Assembly: GCA_902791945.1 (NCBI GenBank)
Contig: CADAXR010000005.1
Location: 1-51,921, forward strand
Direction: 5' to 3'
DNA: 51,921 bases
Source: an uncultured Bacteroidia bacterium
GTDB taxonomy: Bacteria > Bacteroidota > Bacteroidia > Bacteroidales > UBA932
Of the stretch, positions 39,187 through 47,881 are shown in pieces. Below the pieces are notes generated by a model. That model did no database searches. It saw only the letters and a program-made list of their open reading frames with translations, and had not been told where the DNA came from. The translations under genes were made by a program, and so were the position numbers. Positions within the stretch are counted from its first letter, which is position 1, and each line of letters begins with the position of its first letter.

Positions 39187-41852
39187 GCCTCCTTTTCTAC
39201 TTTTAGGTGGACATCCCTCTGAGGGAACGGGATCTCGATGCCGTTCTCGTTGAGGGCGTTGTAGATGATCTCCTTAGCCGCGGCGATGTAGGCATATTCT
39301 TCCTCGACGAGGACATACTGCTTCACTGCGAGTTCGACGGAGCTGTCGGCAAGGTCGTTGACGGTCACGGTGAGTTTTCTTGAAGGATCCAGCACATAGC
39401 GTCCGAAGCGGTCCTTCTTCTGGAGGACGGAGAGGGCATCCATGATTATGCCGCGCACCTTCTCAACATCAGTCCCGTAGCTCACCCCGATTACTATCTT
39501 AATATATTCGTAAGAGTTGTTGCGGGTGAGGTTCTTGAAGTTCATGTTGAAGAGCGCCGTGTTGGTAAACGCCATCACTGCGCCTTCGAGGGTGATGATC
39601 TGGGTACTCTGGTAGGTGATGCTCTCGACCTTGCCGCGCACTCCGTTGCACTCGATGAAATCGCCCACCCTGAGGCGGCCGGACATAAGCTGGATGCCGT
39701 AGATGAAGTTGTTGAGGATGTCCTTCATGGCGAGACCGAGACCGGTTGCGAGGCCGGCGGCTATGATCGAGATGGCACCCATCGGTATCTTCAGCATATA
39801 AACCGCTATGATTACATAGAGGCCCCAGACGAGGATGCTGATAATGTTGTTCGCAAGGGTGAGGTTGACCTGGTTGGCGTGGATGAAATCCTGGCCGCTC
39901 TGCGCAAGGACCCTCTCGAGCTTCTCTACCTTGTAGGCCGAACGGAGAAGGTAGTCGAGGTACCTGAACACGAAGAACATCGAGCTCGCGAGGACTATCT
40001 TGTAGAGCGACAGGTAGAGGATTGCGTTGCCGTCCTTGTCCACGAGGTTGAGGAAGGGGTAGAACAGTATGGTCTTGAACACCTCGGTGAGGTCGAACAC
40101 GCCGGATGCAAGGTGGAGCGAGAACGGCACGCTGAGGACTGCGATAACGGGCATTATGGCCATTACAATCATATCGAAGATCCAAGTGACGCGGATGTTG
40201 TCGCCCTTTTTGCCCTTGAGGGCGGTTGAGACCTGGGAATTGTCGGCGGAAGCAATCTTCTTTTCGAGGACCTTGACCCTGTAGGTCTCGAGAAGGTCGA
40301 AAAGGGCTATCACGGTCTCTATCGAAGCCAGCTGGAACAGCCACCAGATCAACGCCTGGATGCCTAGAAGGACATACCCGGTCAGGGAGACCACGGAGGT
40401 GACACCGATTATGAACAGGGTGATCCAGGCGAAGATCATGTCGCTCCGGCGTATCTTGCCGCGAACCCTGCGGCAGACGAAAGCCTGCCAGACGAAGAAG
40501 GCGATGAGCACCGGCGGAAGGACCAGGTTCACCATCCTGTTGGGTATGAAGATGACCCTGAAGGAGATGACGATGAGACCAAGCAGCACGACAGGGATAT
40601 AGGAATAGAGCGTCGGTCTCATCTGGTCAGGGTCGAGGCGGATAAGCAGCGAGACGAGAATGGCAGCGACGAGCCAGGCAAAGACAATCACCAGATTGGA
40701 CGCCTCGATGAAGAAGTTGTTTTTACTCACATAGGAGTAGATTACAATAGCCACTGAAGAGAGAATGACCCCTGAAAGCAGCGTAATGCACGGCAGCCTC
40801 TTCTTGAATTCAGTGTCGCGGAAAAGAGGGATCCAGCGCTTCAGGAGCAGGACTACCAGCACCGAGAACAGCGAAGCCGCCAGAATACAGAAGATGACGA
40901 GGGCAGAGAACCCCATGACCACCGGGCCACGCCACTCGCTCTTTACGATGGTCCTGTTGTCCTTTGCGTTGGAGGCCCAGCCATACTTGGCCTTGATCTC
41001 GTGGAAGGCCAGGGTAGCATAGCTCCCGAGGTTGGCGAGAACCTTGAAGTAGTTGTCCTGTCCCTTGATGAATATATTTTTGCGAAGGATCTTATAACGC
41101 TCCTGGGCATAGTTGTAAATCCCCTCCAGGCGGGCGCTGGCATCATCGTAGTGGTCGCTGTCGATGACGACCCTGTTGCGGAACCGTGTGTTCATATCGA
41201 GGAGGGCCCTGGCGTAGAAGAGGCAGGAGTCCCTGTCCTCGAGGCTCTGCGCGTCGAGGACGAAAGGACGCTCACGACGGAGTGTGTCGCCGTCGCGGAT
41301 GATTATGCTGTCTCCGGGCCCGACCATCGGAGGAGGAGTGGACATCCTTCTAGCCTCCATCCGGCCGATTCCGAGGCTGTCATAGACGGCCTTCCTTGCG
41401 GAGTCCATCTGGATCGCAGGCATCTTGCCGAAAGGGCTGTCCTTTGTCGGGAGCTTCTCCAGTGCTTCGACAAGGCGCTCGTAACGGTCTATCTCAAGAT
41501 TGAGCCTTGCGAGCATGTCGTCATAGGGCATCTTGTTCTCGTTGAACTCCTTGTACTGCTTGGTCACCTCCTTGAGGGCATAGGTCACGTCGAAGGTGAA
41601 GTCCTGGTTCTGGGAGTAGAGGATTAGGCTGAGCTCGTTGCACTTTTTCACAAGGTCCGCCAATGCACCGCGGCGGGTTTTGTTGCGCCCGCGCATCCTC
41701 TCTCTCATGTTGTTCATTTTGTCGTAGTCCTGCCTCAGCTCATAACGGAGCACGGACAGGGTCTGCGGCAGGTCCTTCTCGTTGAAAACGGCATAGACCG
41801 GCAGCGCGACAAGACAAAGAAGTACGGCAATTATGAAATATTTCTTTTTCAT
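39183..41852 (-). CDS. MscS-family mechanosensitive channel with large periplasmic domain
   Basis: An 889-aa channel that would open under membrane tension to release solutes. Seen: a signal peptide (MKKKYFIIAVLLCLVALPVYA), a large periplasmic helical region (about 25-300), about ten membrane helices (from about 315 to 735), and the conserved pore helix and beta domain GLATGLGLAMKDILNNFIYGIQL plus RVGDFIECNGVRGKVESI and TLEGAVMAFTNTALF. Length is in the range of MscK/MscM-type members. Its stop overlaps that of pbpC (TTAA at 39183-39186), so the two transcripts converge without spacing. The -7-like TATATTTA upstream is weak. Confidence 0.9.
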   Translation of the reverse strand: MKKKYFIIAVLLCLVALPVYAVFNEKDLPQTLSVLRYELRQDYDKMNNMRERMRGRNKTRRGALADLVKKCNELSLILYSQNQDFTFDVTYALKEVTKQYKEFNENKMPYDDMLARLNLEIDRYERLVEALEKLPTKDSPFGKMPAIQMDSARKAVYDSLGIGRMEARRMSTPPPMVGPGDSIIIRDGDTLRRERPFVLDAQSLEDRDSCLFYARALLDMNTRFRNRVVIDSDHYDDASARLEGIYNYAQERYKILRKNIFIKGQDNYFKVLANLGSYATLAFHEIKAKYGWASNAKDNRTIVKSEWRGPVVMGFSALVIFCILAASLFSVLVVLLLKRWIPLFRDTEFKKRLPCITLLSGVILSSVAIVIYSYVSKNNFFIEASNLVIVFAWLVAAILVSLLIRLDPDQMRPTLYSYIPVVLLGLIVISFRVIFIPNRMVNLVLPPVLIAFFVWQAFVCRRVRGKIRRSDMIFAWITLFIIGVTSVVSLTGYVLLGIQALIWWLFQLASIETVIALFDLLETYRVKVLEKKIASADNSQVSTALKGKKGDNIRVTWIFDMIVMAIMPVIAVLSVPFSLHLASGVFDLTEVFKTILFYPFLNLVDKDGNAILYLSLYKIVLASSMFFVFRYLDYLLRSAYKVEKLERVLAQSGQDFIHANQVNLTLANNIISILVWGLYVIIAVYMLKIPMGAISIIAAGLATGLGLAMKDILNNFIYGIQLMSGRLRVGDFIECNGVRGKVESITYQSTQIITLEGAVMAFTNTALFNMNFKNLTRNNSYEYIKIVIGVSYGTDVEKVRGIIMDALSVLQKKDRFGRYVLDPSRKLTVTVNDLADSSVELAVKQYVLVEEEYAYIAAAKEIIYNALNENGIEIPFPQRDVHLKVEKEA

Positions 41853-41895
41853 ACCTTTAATTCTGTTTTCAGCCGATAAATATAGTGAAAAGATA

Positions 41896-41926
41896 TTGTC
41901 CGGAATAATTTGTTTTCATATTTTTG
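41896..41926 (+). promoter_or_regulatory. Promoter for the 240-aa lipoprotein gene
   Basis: -7 element TATTTTTG at 41919-41926 matches TAnnTTTG exactly; a weak -33 TTGT lies 19 nt upstream at 41896-41899. It gives a leader of about 15 nt before the ATG at 41948 and supports the start choice. Confidence 0.55.
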
Positions 41927-41947
41927 CACATATAAGAATTCACTGCC

Positions 41948-42670
41948 ATGAAAAAAACAGTCATCGCTGCGACTCTGATCGCGACAGCACTTCTTCTCGT
42001 CTCCTGCGGAGGCAAAGGTAAAAAGGCAAAGGACGCCGACGGCAAGATAGACGCCGTCGAGGCCGCCAAGGATCTCATGGACAAGGCACCCGAGGACCGC
42101 AACACCAAGGAAGCCGCAATCTACTGGCTCAAAAAGAGCAACGGCATCGATTACAGCGCCATCGCCCCCTCCTGGGAGCTCGACGAATCCCGCAAGTACA
42201 CCTTCACCGGCGATGAAAGCTCCGTCCGCTTCAACTTCTTCAAGAAGGAAGGCGAGTACACTGTCGAGGATCACGTCGCCGACGTGCGCAAGCTCTTCGC
42301 CGCGACCGCGGCCGTCTCCGAGTGCGGCAAGAACGTCGTTGGTTTCTCTTCAGCCAAGACCAAGGAAGACGCGATGAAAGAAGCCGACCTAGAAGACCTT
42401 ATCGAAAAGGGCAAGCCCTCCTACATGTTCGGCATAGAACTCTACATCGGCATGTACTCCTGGGACTTCATCAAGGACGAGGCCTTCAGGACATGCTCAG
42501 TCGGAGTGCTGACAAAGAAAGTCGACGGCGACGACGTCAAGTGCGGCTACTCCGTCGAGTTCTACAAGGGCATGCAGATGAGCTGGGAAGACACCGAGAA
42601 GGTCCTCAACGAGACCCTCACGGACGAAGTGATGGAAAAAGCCGTCAAGGAATACAATAAGAAAAAGTAA
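41948..42670 (+). CDS. Lipoprotein of unknown function
   Basis: A 240-aa lipoprotein: signal MKKTVIAATLIATALLLVSC with lipobox VSC and anchor Cys20, then a Lys-rich linker (GGKGKKAKD) and a mixed alpha/beta domain (about 60-235) with two Cys (SECGKN; FRTCSV; VKCGYS). No family recognised. Codon use matches the neighbours. A perfect -7 element lies 21 bp upstream and cstA begins 3 bp after its stop, so the two are probably cotranscribed. Confidence 0.75.
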   Translation: MKKTVIAATLIATALLLVSCGGKGKKAKDADGKIDAVEAAKDLMDKAPEDRNTKEAAIYWLKKSNGIDYSAIAPSWELDESRKYTFTGDESSVRFNFFKKEGEYTVEDHVADVRKLFAATAAVSECGKNVVGFSSAKTKEDAMKEADLEDLIEKGKPSYMFGIELYIGMYSWDFIKDEAFRTCSVGVLTKKVDGDDVKCGYSVEFYKGMQMSWEDTEKVLNETLTDEVMEKAVKEYNKKK

Positions 42671-42673
42671 GCC

Positions 42674-44137
42674 TTGTTCTCATTTTTAATTTCGATAGTG
42701 GCGCTCGTCGCGGGGTATTTCCTCTACGGGCGCTTTGTGGAGAAGATTTTCGGGCCTGATCCCGCGAGACCTACTCCCGCCGTCGCCAAGGCCGACGGGG
42801 TGGATTTCATCAAACTGCCTTCCTGGAAGGTGTTCATGATCCAGTTCCTCAACATTGCGGGGACGGGGCCCATATTCGGCGCCATAATGGGCGCGAAGTT
42901 CGGCCCGTCGTCGTATCTCTGGATTGTTTTCGGCTGCATTTTCGCGGGTGCGGTCCACGACTACCTCAGCGGCATGCTTTCCGTCCGCAACGGCGGCGTA
43001 GGCCTGCCTGAGCTCGCAGGCAAATACCTGGGCCGCGGGATGAAGTCCGCGGTGCTCGTATTCTCCGTAGTGCTGCTGCTCCTTGTCGGCACCGTCTTCG
43101 TCTATTCCCCCGCCCTTATCCTCGGAGACATAGCCGGCAACGGTTCGAAGACCGCCATCATGATCTGGGTCGGCGCCATATTCCTTTATTATATCGTGGC
43201 GACCCTCCTTCCGATAGACAAACTTATCGGCAAGATATACCCCCTCTTTGCCTTCGCCCTCCTTTTCATGGCGCTGGCGCTGATGGTGGGGCTCTTTGTC
43301 AAGTGGCCCTCGATTCCGGAGTTCTGGGACGGTCTGTATAACAGGGGTCCGGAGGTCGGCCTCAAGGGGCAGCCTATATTCCCCTGCCTATTCATCACCA
43401 TTGCCTGCGGCGCGATCAGCGGCTTCCACGGGACCCAGAGCCCCATGATGGCCCGCTGCATCAACAGCGAAAAGCACGGAAGGCCCATTTTCTACGGCGC
43501 CATGATAACGGAAGGCATCGTAGCGCTCGTCTGGGCGGCGGTCTCCTCCTACTTCTTCTTCGACGGCGGAGCGCTCGAGGTCGGCTCCGACCTCTCGGCC
43601 GCCGCGCCGACCGTGGTGACGAAAGTCTCCGAGGGCTGGCTCGGCATTGTCGGCGGGATCCTGGCAATCCTCGGTGTCGTCGCCGCTCCGATAACCAGCG
43701 GCGACACCGCCTTCCGTTCCTCGCGCCTCATCATAGCGGACTGGCTCAAACTCGACCAGAAGTTCATCGGCAGGAGACTCATCATCGCCCTCCCAATGTT
43801 CCTCGCAGCCTCGCTGCTGCTCTGGTTCAACGTCGCCGAGGAAGACGGCTTCAACATAATCTGGCGCTACTTCGGCTGGGCGAACCAGACCCTCGCGGCG
43901 TTCACCCTCTGGACCGCCACGGCCTACCTCGTCCGCGAACGCAAAGGCGCGAGCTACCTCATCGCCTTCCTCCCGGCATGCTTCATGACTGCCGTCTGCG
44001 TCGCCTACATCCTGACGGCAAAGATAGGCTTCAACCTCCCCGACTCATGGAACCTTCCTATCGGAGGCGCGACCTTCGCGATTTCCTTCGCAGCGTTCTA
44101 CCTTATCCGTTGGAGAAAAGCAAAACAATTGAAATAA
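42674..44137 (+). CDS. cstA: CstA-family carbon-starvation transporter
   Basis: A 487-aa integral membrane protein of the CstA family, which takes up peptides or pyruvate in carbon-starved cells. Seen: the N-terminal FSFLISIVALVAGYFLYGRFVEKIFGPDP, then PSWKVFMIQFLNIAGTGPIFGAIMGAKFGP, the strongly conserved HDYLSGMLSVRNGG, and GFHGTQSPMMARCI. The start is the TTG at 42674; no ATG lies nearby in frame that keeps the conserved N-terminal helix, so a TTG start is likely. It is shorter than E. coli CstA, as usual for this branch. Spacing of 6 bp to the HerA-like gene suggests one transcript. Confidence 0.9.
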   Translation: MFSFLISIVALVAGYFLYGRFVEKIFGPDPARPTPAVAKADGVDFIKLPSWKVFMIQFLNIAGTGPIFGAIMGAKFGPSSYLWIVFGCIFAGAVHDYLSGMLSVRNGGVGLPELAGKYLGRGMKSAVLVFSVVLLLLVGTVFVYSPALILGDIAGNGSKTAIMIWVGAIFLYYIVATLLPIDKLIGKIYPLFAFALLFMALALMVGLFVKWPSIPEFWDGLYNRGPEVGLKGQPIFPCLFITIACGAISGFHGTQSPMMARCINSEKHGRPIFYGAMITEGIVALVWAAVSSYFFFDGGALEVGSDLSAAAPTVVTKVSEGWLGIVGGILAILGVVAAPITSGDTAFRSSRLIIADWLKLDQKFIGRRLIIALPMFLAASLLLWFNVAEEDGFNIIWRYFGWANQTLAAFTLWTATAYLVRERKGASYLIAFLPACFMTAVCVAYILTAKIGFNLPDSWNLPIGGATFAISFAAFYLIRWRKAKQLK

Positions 44138-44143
44138 TATAGT

Positions 44144-45733
44144 ATGTACGACAAAGAAAGAGGGCTCTACATAGCCCACTGCGACAACGGGCCTATTTCC
44201 ATCTGCGGTAAAATGGCCAACCGCCACGGACTCGTCGCCGGCGCGACCGGCACCGGCAAGACCGTCACCCTCCAGGTCCTTGCGGAGACATTCTGCCAGG
44301 TAGGAGTACCCTGCTTCATGGCCGACATGAAGGGCGACCTCTCCGGCATCAGCCAGCCCGGACGCCTGTCCGGCTTCATCGAGAAGAGGATGCCCGAATT
44401 CGGTATCGAGAATCCCGAGTTCCAGAGCTGCCCCGTGCGCTTTTTCGACGTATTCGGCGAGCAGGGCCACCCCATGAGGGCGACCATCTCCCAGATGGGC
44501 CCGGACCTTCTCGCCCGTCTTATGGAGCTCAACGAGACCCAGGCCGGAGTCCTCAACATCGTCTTCCGCGTCGCTGATGAGAGGGGCCTTCTCCTCATAG
44601 ACCTCAAGGACCTCAGGGCCATGCTAGACTATGTGGCGAAGAACGCCGCCCAGTTCACTACCTCCTACGGCAACGTCTCCGCAACCAGCGTCGGAGCCAT
44701 CCAGAGAGCGCTTCTTTCCCTCGAGAACCAGGGCGCCGACAAGTTCTTCGGCGAGCCTTCCTTCGACATCTACGACCTCCTCCAGTGCGAGGGGACCAAG
44801 GGCATAATGAACGTCCTCGCGGCCGACAAACTGATGCTTCAGCCGAAGCTTTATTCTACCTTCCTGCTGTGGCTCATGTCCGAGCTTTATGCGACTCTCC
44901 CCGAGGTCGGCGACATGGAACTGCCCAAGCTCATATTCTTCTTCGACGAGGCCCACATGCTCTTCGACGGCACTTCAAAGGCCATGGTCGACAAGATCGA
45001 GCAGGTCATCCGCCTCATCCGTTCCAAGGGCGTCGGCATCTACTTCATCACCCAGAGCCCTACCGACATCCCCGAGAACATTCTCGGCCAGCTCGGAAAC
45101 CGTATCCAGCACGCCCTCCGCGCCTACACTCCTAAGGACCAGAAGGCCGTCAGGACCGCCGCGGACACCTTCCGCCCGAATCCCGCCTTCAACACGGCGG
45201 ACGCCATCATGAACCTGGAGACCGGCGAAGCCCTCGTCTCCTTCCTCGACGAGAAGGGCGCCCCTGCCGTCGTCGAAAGGGCAAAGATTCTCTTCCCTCT
45301 CAGCCAGATCGGCGCCATCTCCGACAGCCAGCGCGACGAGATCATCAAGCGCTCCCGTATATGGGGCCGTTACGACCACCCCATAGACCGTGAAAGCGCC
45401 TTCGAGGTCCTCCTCGCCGAAAGCGAGAAGGCGGCGAAAGAGGCCGAAGAGGCCGCCGCAGCTGAGGAAGCCGCGAAGCAGCAGGCCATCCAGGAGAAGG
45501 AGCAGGCCAAGGCCGATAAGGAAGCCGAGAAGAAAAAGAAGGGCGGCATAGGGTCCAAGATCCTCAAGGGCGTCCTCACCGCAATAACGGGTGCTGTAGC
45601 GACCTCCGTCGGCAGCGCCGTCGTGGGCGAAAAGTTCAACGGCAAGAAGACCGCCAAGCGCGCCGCCAAGAACGCCACTTCCTCCGCGACCAGGACTATC
45701 ACCCGTTCGCTGCTGGGCAATCTTATAAAATAA
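44144..45733 (+). CDS. DUF853 HerA/FtsK-superfamily ATPase (YjgR-like)
   Basis: A 529-aa P-loop ATPase of the DUF853 (YjgR) group. Seen: Walker A GATGTGKT at 33-40, the MADMKGDLSGISQPGR motif, GAIQRALLSLE, and Walker B LIFFFDEAHMLF near 268-279, followed by the arginine/sensor segment IYFITQSPTDIPENILGQLGNRIQHALRAYTPKDQKAV. The C-terminus (about 430-529) is a charged coiled coil with Ala/Glu/Lys followed by a Gly/Lys region. Its role is not established; the group is thought to act on DNA or macromolecules. No NurA partner is seen. Confidence 0.87.
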   Translation: MYDKERGLYIAHCDNGPISICGKMANRHGLVAGATGTGKTVTLQVLAETFCQVGVPCFMADMKGDLSGISQPGRLSGFIEKRMPEFGIENPEFQSCPVRFFDVFGEQGHPMRATISQMGPDLLARLMELNETQAGVLNIVFRVADERGLLLIDLKDLRAMLDYVAKNAAQFTTSYGNVSATSVGAIQRALLSLENQGADKFFGEPSFDIYDLLQCEGTKGIMNVLAADKLMLQPKLYSTFLLWLMSELYATLPEVGDMELPKLIFFFDEAHMLFDGTSKAMVDKIEQVIRLIRSKGVGIYFITQSPTDIPENILGQLGNRIQHALRAYTPKDQKAVRTAADTFRPNPAFNTADAIMNLETGEALVSFLDEKGAPAVVERAKILFPLSQIGAISDSQRDEIIKRSRIWGRYDHPIDRESAFEVLLAESEKAAKEAEEAAAAEEAAKQQAIQEKEQAKADKEAEKKKKGGIGSKILKGVLTAITGAVATSVGSAVVGEKFNGKKTAKRAAKNATSSATRTITRSLLGNLIK

Positions 45734-45740
45734 GTGGTTG

Positions 45741-46271
45741 CTACGCGAAGAAGGTAAAATGGACCTTCCCGTAGGTCTTCTCTTTGACGAAATGCGGGTG
45801 GTCCTTGAATGAATACGTCCCGGGGTGCTCGAGAATGAAGTAGCACTCCGGGTGTATTATATCCGCGGCGAAGACCTTGTCCGGGAGGGTGTCGAGCCCC
45901 TCGAGGGCATAAGGCGGGTCTGCAAAGACGATGTCGAACTTTTCGTGGCAGAGGGGCAGGAAGTCGAAGACATTGGCACGGACCATCGTGACGTTCTGCA
46001 GCCCGAGCCGGGCCGCCTCCTTCTTTATGAACGAGGCGTTCTCCCTCGCCATCTCGACGCAGTAGACCCTGCCGGCGCCGCGGGAGGCGAACTCAAAAGC
46101 GATGGCGCCGGTCCCGCCGAAAAGGTCGAGGACCTTGAGGTCGGCGAATTCGTACTCGTTGTCCAACACGTTGAAGAGGCCTTCCTTGGCGAAATCGGTC
46201 GTCGGCCGCGCGGAATACCCGTGCGGCGGCCTGATTTCCTTGCCCTTCAGGGCTCCGCCTATTATTCTCAT
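45741..46271 (-). CDS. rsmD: 16S rRNA (guanine-966-N2)-methyltransferase RsmD
   Basis: A 176-aa SAM-dependent methyltransferase that modifies G966 of 16S rRNA. Seen: the family opening MRIIGGALKGKEIRPPHG, RPTTDFAKEGLFNVL, the SAM loop LDLFGGTGAIAFE, and the catalytic motif FADPPY. Length is normal. It begins within 4 bp of the end of the DUF3822 gene and converges with the HerA-like gene 7 bp away. Confidence 0.95.
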   Translation of the reverse strand: MRIIGGALKGKEIRPPHGYSARPTTDFAKEGLFNVLDNEYEFADLKVLDLFGGTGAIAFEFASRGAGRVYCVEMARENASFIKKEAARLGLQNVTMVRANVFDFLPLCHEKFDIVFADPPYALEGLDTLPDKVFAADIIHPECYFILEHPGTYSFKDHPHFVKEKTYGKVHFTFFA

Positions 46272-46945
46272 ATCATTTCGACCGCCTTGAAATAGCGGCA
46301 GAGGGAAATTTCTTCCTCAGCCGTGACGGGGGTGCGGAAGGAGATGGTCGAGACCTCGGGGTTGAGCTGGAGGGATTTCATCGAAAGGAAGATGAAATAC
46401 TCCGCCGTGGTGAAGTCGGGAGCGTCGAAGACATTGGCGAGACGAAGGGTCCGGCCCTGGGCTATGACCAGGAACAGGTGGCCGTCGCGGAAGGATGCGA
46501 TAATGCGGTTGTACTCCCTGAGCTCGCCGATTGCCTGGATAAGATAGTACATCTCAGGCAGCACCGGCGCCTGGCTTCCGTCTTTCTGAAGCACCATCCT
46601 GGAGATGACTCCGGAAAGCGTCTCCCCCACTGAAAGCGAATAGACAAGGACCGCATCGACGGAAGGGATCTCCACGTAGCTTACCTTGTCCTCAGGGTCG
46701 AGAGGACAGACGTCGGCAAGGGCCGCACGTCCCGTTTCGGAGTCGAAGAACTTGGAAGGGACAAGCGTGCACTTCGGGGTCAGGAGCGAGATTTCTACCG
46801 AATCATAGCTCTGCGAGAGTTCCTTTGAGGAGAATATGCTCTCCGGCGAAAGCCACGGCGAACGCTTCCCCGACGGGCGGAGAGTAAAAGAATATCCACT
46901 CAATGAAACTTGAATGGATATTCTCTCTGAGACTGCAGACGGCAT
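46268..46945 (-). CDS. DUF3822-family protein
   Basis: A 225-aa protein matching the DUF3822 layout: SLSGYSFTLRP near the start, LVPSKFFDSE, an ASFRDGHLFLVIAQGRTLRLANVF segment and EYFIFLSMKSLQLNPE...SFRTPVTAEEE near the end. DUF3822 is a Bacteroidota family often found next to rsmD, and the order here is the same, with a 4-bp overlap. Its function is unknown; an actin-like fold has been suggested for related proteins, which I cannot test. Soluble, no signal. Confidence 0.82.
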   Translation of the reverse strand: MPSAVSERISIQVSLSGYSFTLRPSGKRSPWLSPESIFSSKELSQSYDSVEISLLTPKCTLVPSKFFDSETGRAALADVCPLDPEDKVSYVEIPSVDAVLVYSLSVGETLSGVISRMVLQKDGSQAPVLPEMYYLIQAIGELREYNRIIASFRDGHLFLVIAQGRTLRLANVFDAPDFTTAEYFIFLSMKSLQLNPEVSTISFRTPVTAEEEISLCRYFKAVEMI

Positions 46946-46950
46946 GGGGA

Positions 46951-47640
46951 CTACTCCCAGTTGCCGGCGTTGTTGTTCGGAGCGGACACGCTGCCGACCT
47001 GGAGGCCTTCGTACTTGTTCTGGTTCTCCCTGTCAGCCTTGAGGTTGACGATGAGCTGGCGGTTGAGACCCTTGAGAAGGTCGTCATACGGCATGCGGGC
47101 CTCGAACAGAGGGACCTGGACACCGGAGACCATCTTCACGATCGCGTCCATCTCGACTCTCTTGCCGCCCGAGAACGGGATGTAGGTGATGGAGTCGATG
47201 ACGAAGCCTTCGCGGCTGGCGAAGAGGGTGTCTTTTACGGCGAGAGGTGTGCTGATGGAGAACACGAGGGGCTGGCCCTGACGGTAGAGCTCGAGGAGCT
47301 CTTCATTGGTGATCTTGCGGTTCTTCTTGCGGACGGCGGCGGTGTTGGCCACGGCGACTGAGTCGTCCTGGGAGCCGATCTGCATGACGACGTCCATCTT
47401 GCCGTTGTTGAAGAAGTCGATGAGGGAGTCGGGATCCGCGGTGAAGTGATTGGTTACGCTCTTGAAAGCAACTTCGATGGTGCGGATATCCTTGAGGCGC
47501 TGGATGGCGACTTCCTCCCTTGCCGCTTTCTCTTTGTTGAAATTGACCGGCTTCATGATACTGGCGTAAATCAGCCACACGAGAACCACTGCCAGAACGG
47601 CCAGAAGGATTTCAACGATAATCTTGACGAGTTTGTTCAT
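46951..47640 (-). CDS. Conserved-looking membrane-anchored protein of unknown function
   Basis: A 229-aa protein with one N-terminal membrane helix (LVKIIVEILLAVLAVVLVWLIYASIM, about 4-29), a positively charged short segment, then a periplasmic domain with FNKEKAAREEVAIQRLKDIRTIEVAFKSV and a beta-rich C-terminal half. No enzymatic motif. It lies 5 bp upstream of the DUF3822 gene and is the first of a likely three-gene operon with rsmD, driven by the perfect promoter at 47676-47706. Confidence 0.72.
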   Translation of the reverse strand: MNKLVKIIVEILLAVLAVVLVWLIYASIMKPVNFNKEKAAREEVAIQRLKDIRTIEVAFKSVTNHFTADPDSLIDFFNNGKMDVVMQIGSQDDSVAVANTAAVRKKNRKITNEELLELYRQGQPLVFSISTPLAVKDTLFASREGFVIDSITYIPFSGGKRVEMDAIVKMVSGVQVPLFEARMPYDDLLKGLNRQLIVNLKADRENQNKYEGLQVGSVSAPNNNAGNWE

Positions 47641-47675
47641 TATGTGATGTTTTTGTTATTTCGGACTAATCCGGA

Positions 47676-47706
47676 CAAATTTAACAACAGTTTTGCAATT
47701 TTCAAA
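47676..47706 (-). promoter_or_regulatory. Bacteroidota promoter for the rsmD operon
   Basis: Minus strand: TTTG (complement of 47703-47706), 19 nt, then TAAATTTG (complement of 47676-47683), an exact match to TTTG-N19-TAnnTTTG. The expected start near 47669 gives a leader of about 28 nt before the ATG at 47640. It lies directly beside the inverted-repeat element at 47716-47848. Confidence 0.75.
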
Positions 47707-47715
47707 AAACTTTGT

Positions 47716-47848
47716 CGAAAAATGCCGGTGCTCTTTTTCTCCACCTTCGGTTCCTGACGGAACCTTCGTCCCTCCCATCTGCCGATGGGCCCCTCCCTCT
47801 AATATGCCGAGGGTGGCACGTTGCGAAAAAGAGCACCGGCATTTTTCG
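47716..47848. repeat. 133-bp structured inverted repeat with perfect 24-bp arms
   Basis: The left arm (47716-47739, opening CGAAAAATGCCGG) and the right arm (47825-47848, ending CCGGCATTTTTCG) are exact complements over 24 bp. Inside are nested hairpins: GGTTCC-TGAC-GGAACC, CCCATC-TGCC-GATGGG, and CCACCTTCGG opposite CCGAGGGTGG. No ORF is visible, so it looks like a small mobile structured repeat (MITE or large REP-type). Transcribed from either side it would be a very stable hairpin. It fills most of the divergent gap between the rsmD operon and the nrnA operon. Confidence 0.75.
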
Positions 47849-47875
47849 TTTTAACGGCAATAATTTATATCTTTG
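47845..47875 (+). promoter_or_regulatory. Promoter for the nrnA operon, overlapping the repeat
   Basis: -7 element TATCTTTG at 47868-47875 is an exact TAnnTTTG. The -33 position, 19 nt upstream at 47845-47848, reads TTCG and is the last 4 bp of the right arm of the inverted repeat. The expected start is at about 47880-47882, at the ATG, so the mRNA would be leaderless or nearly so. Confidence 0.6.
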
Positions 47876-47881
47876 TAGGAT

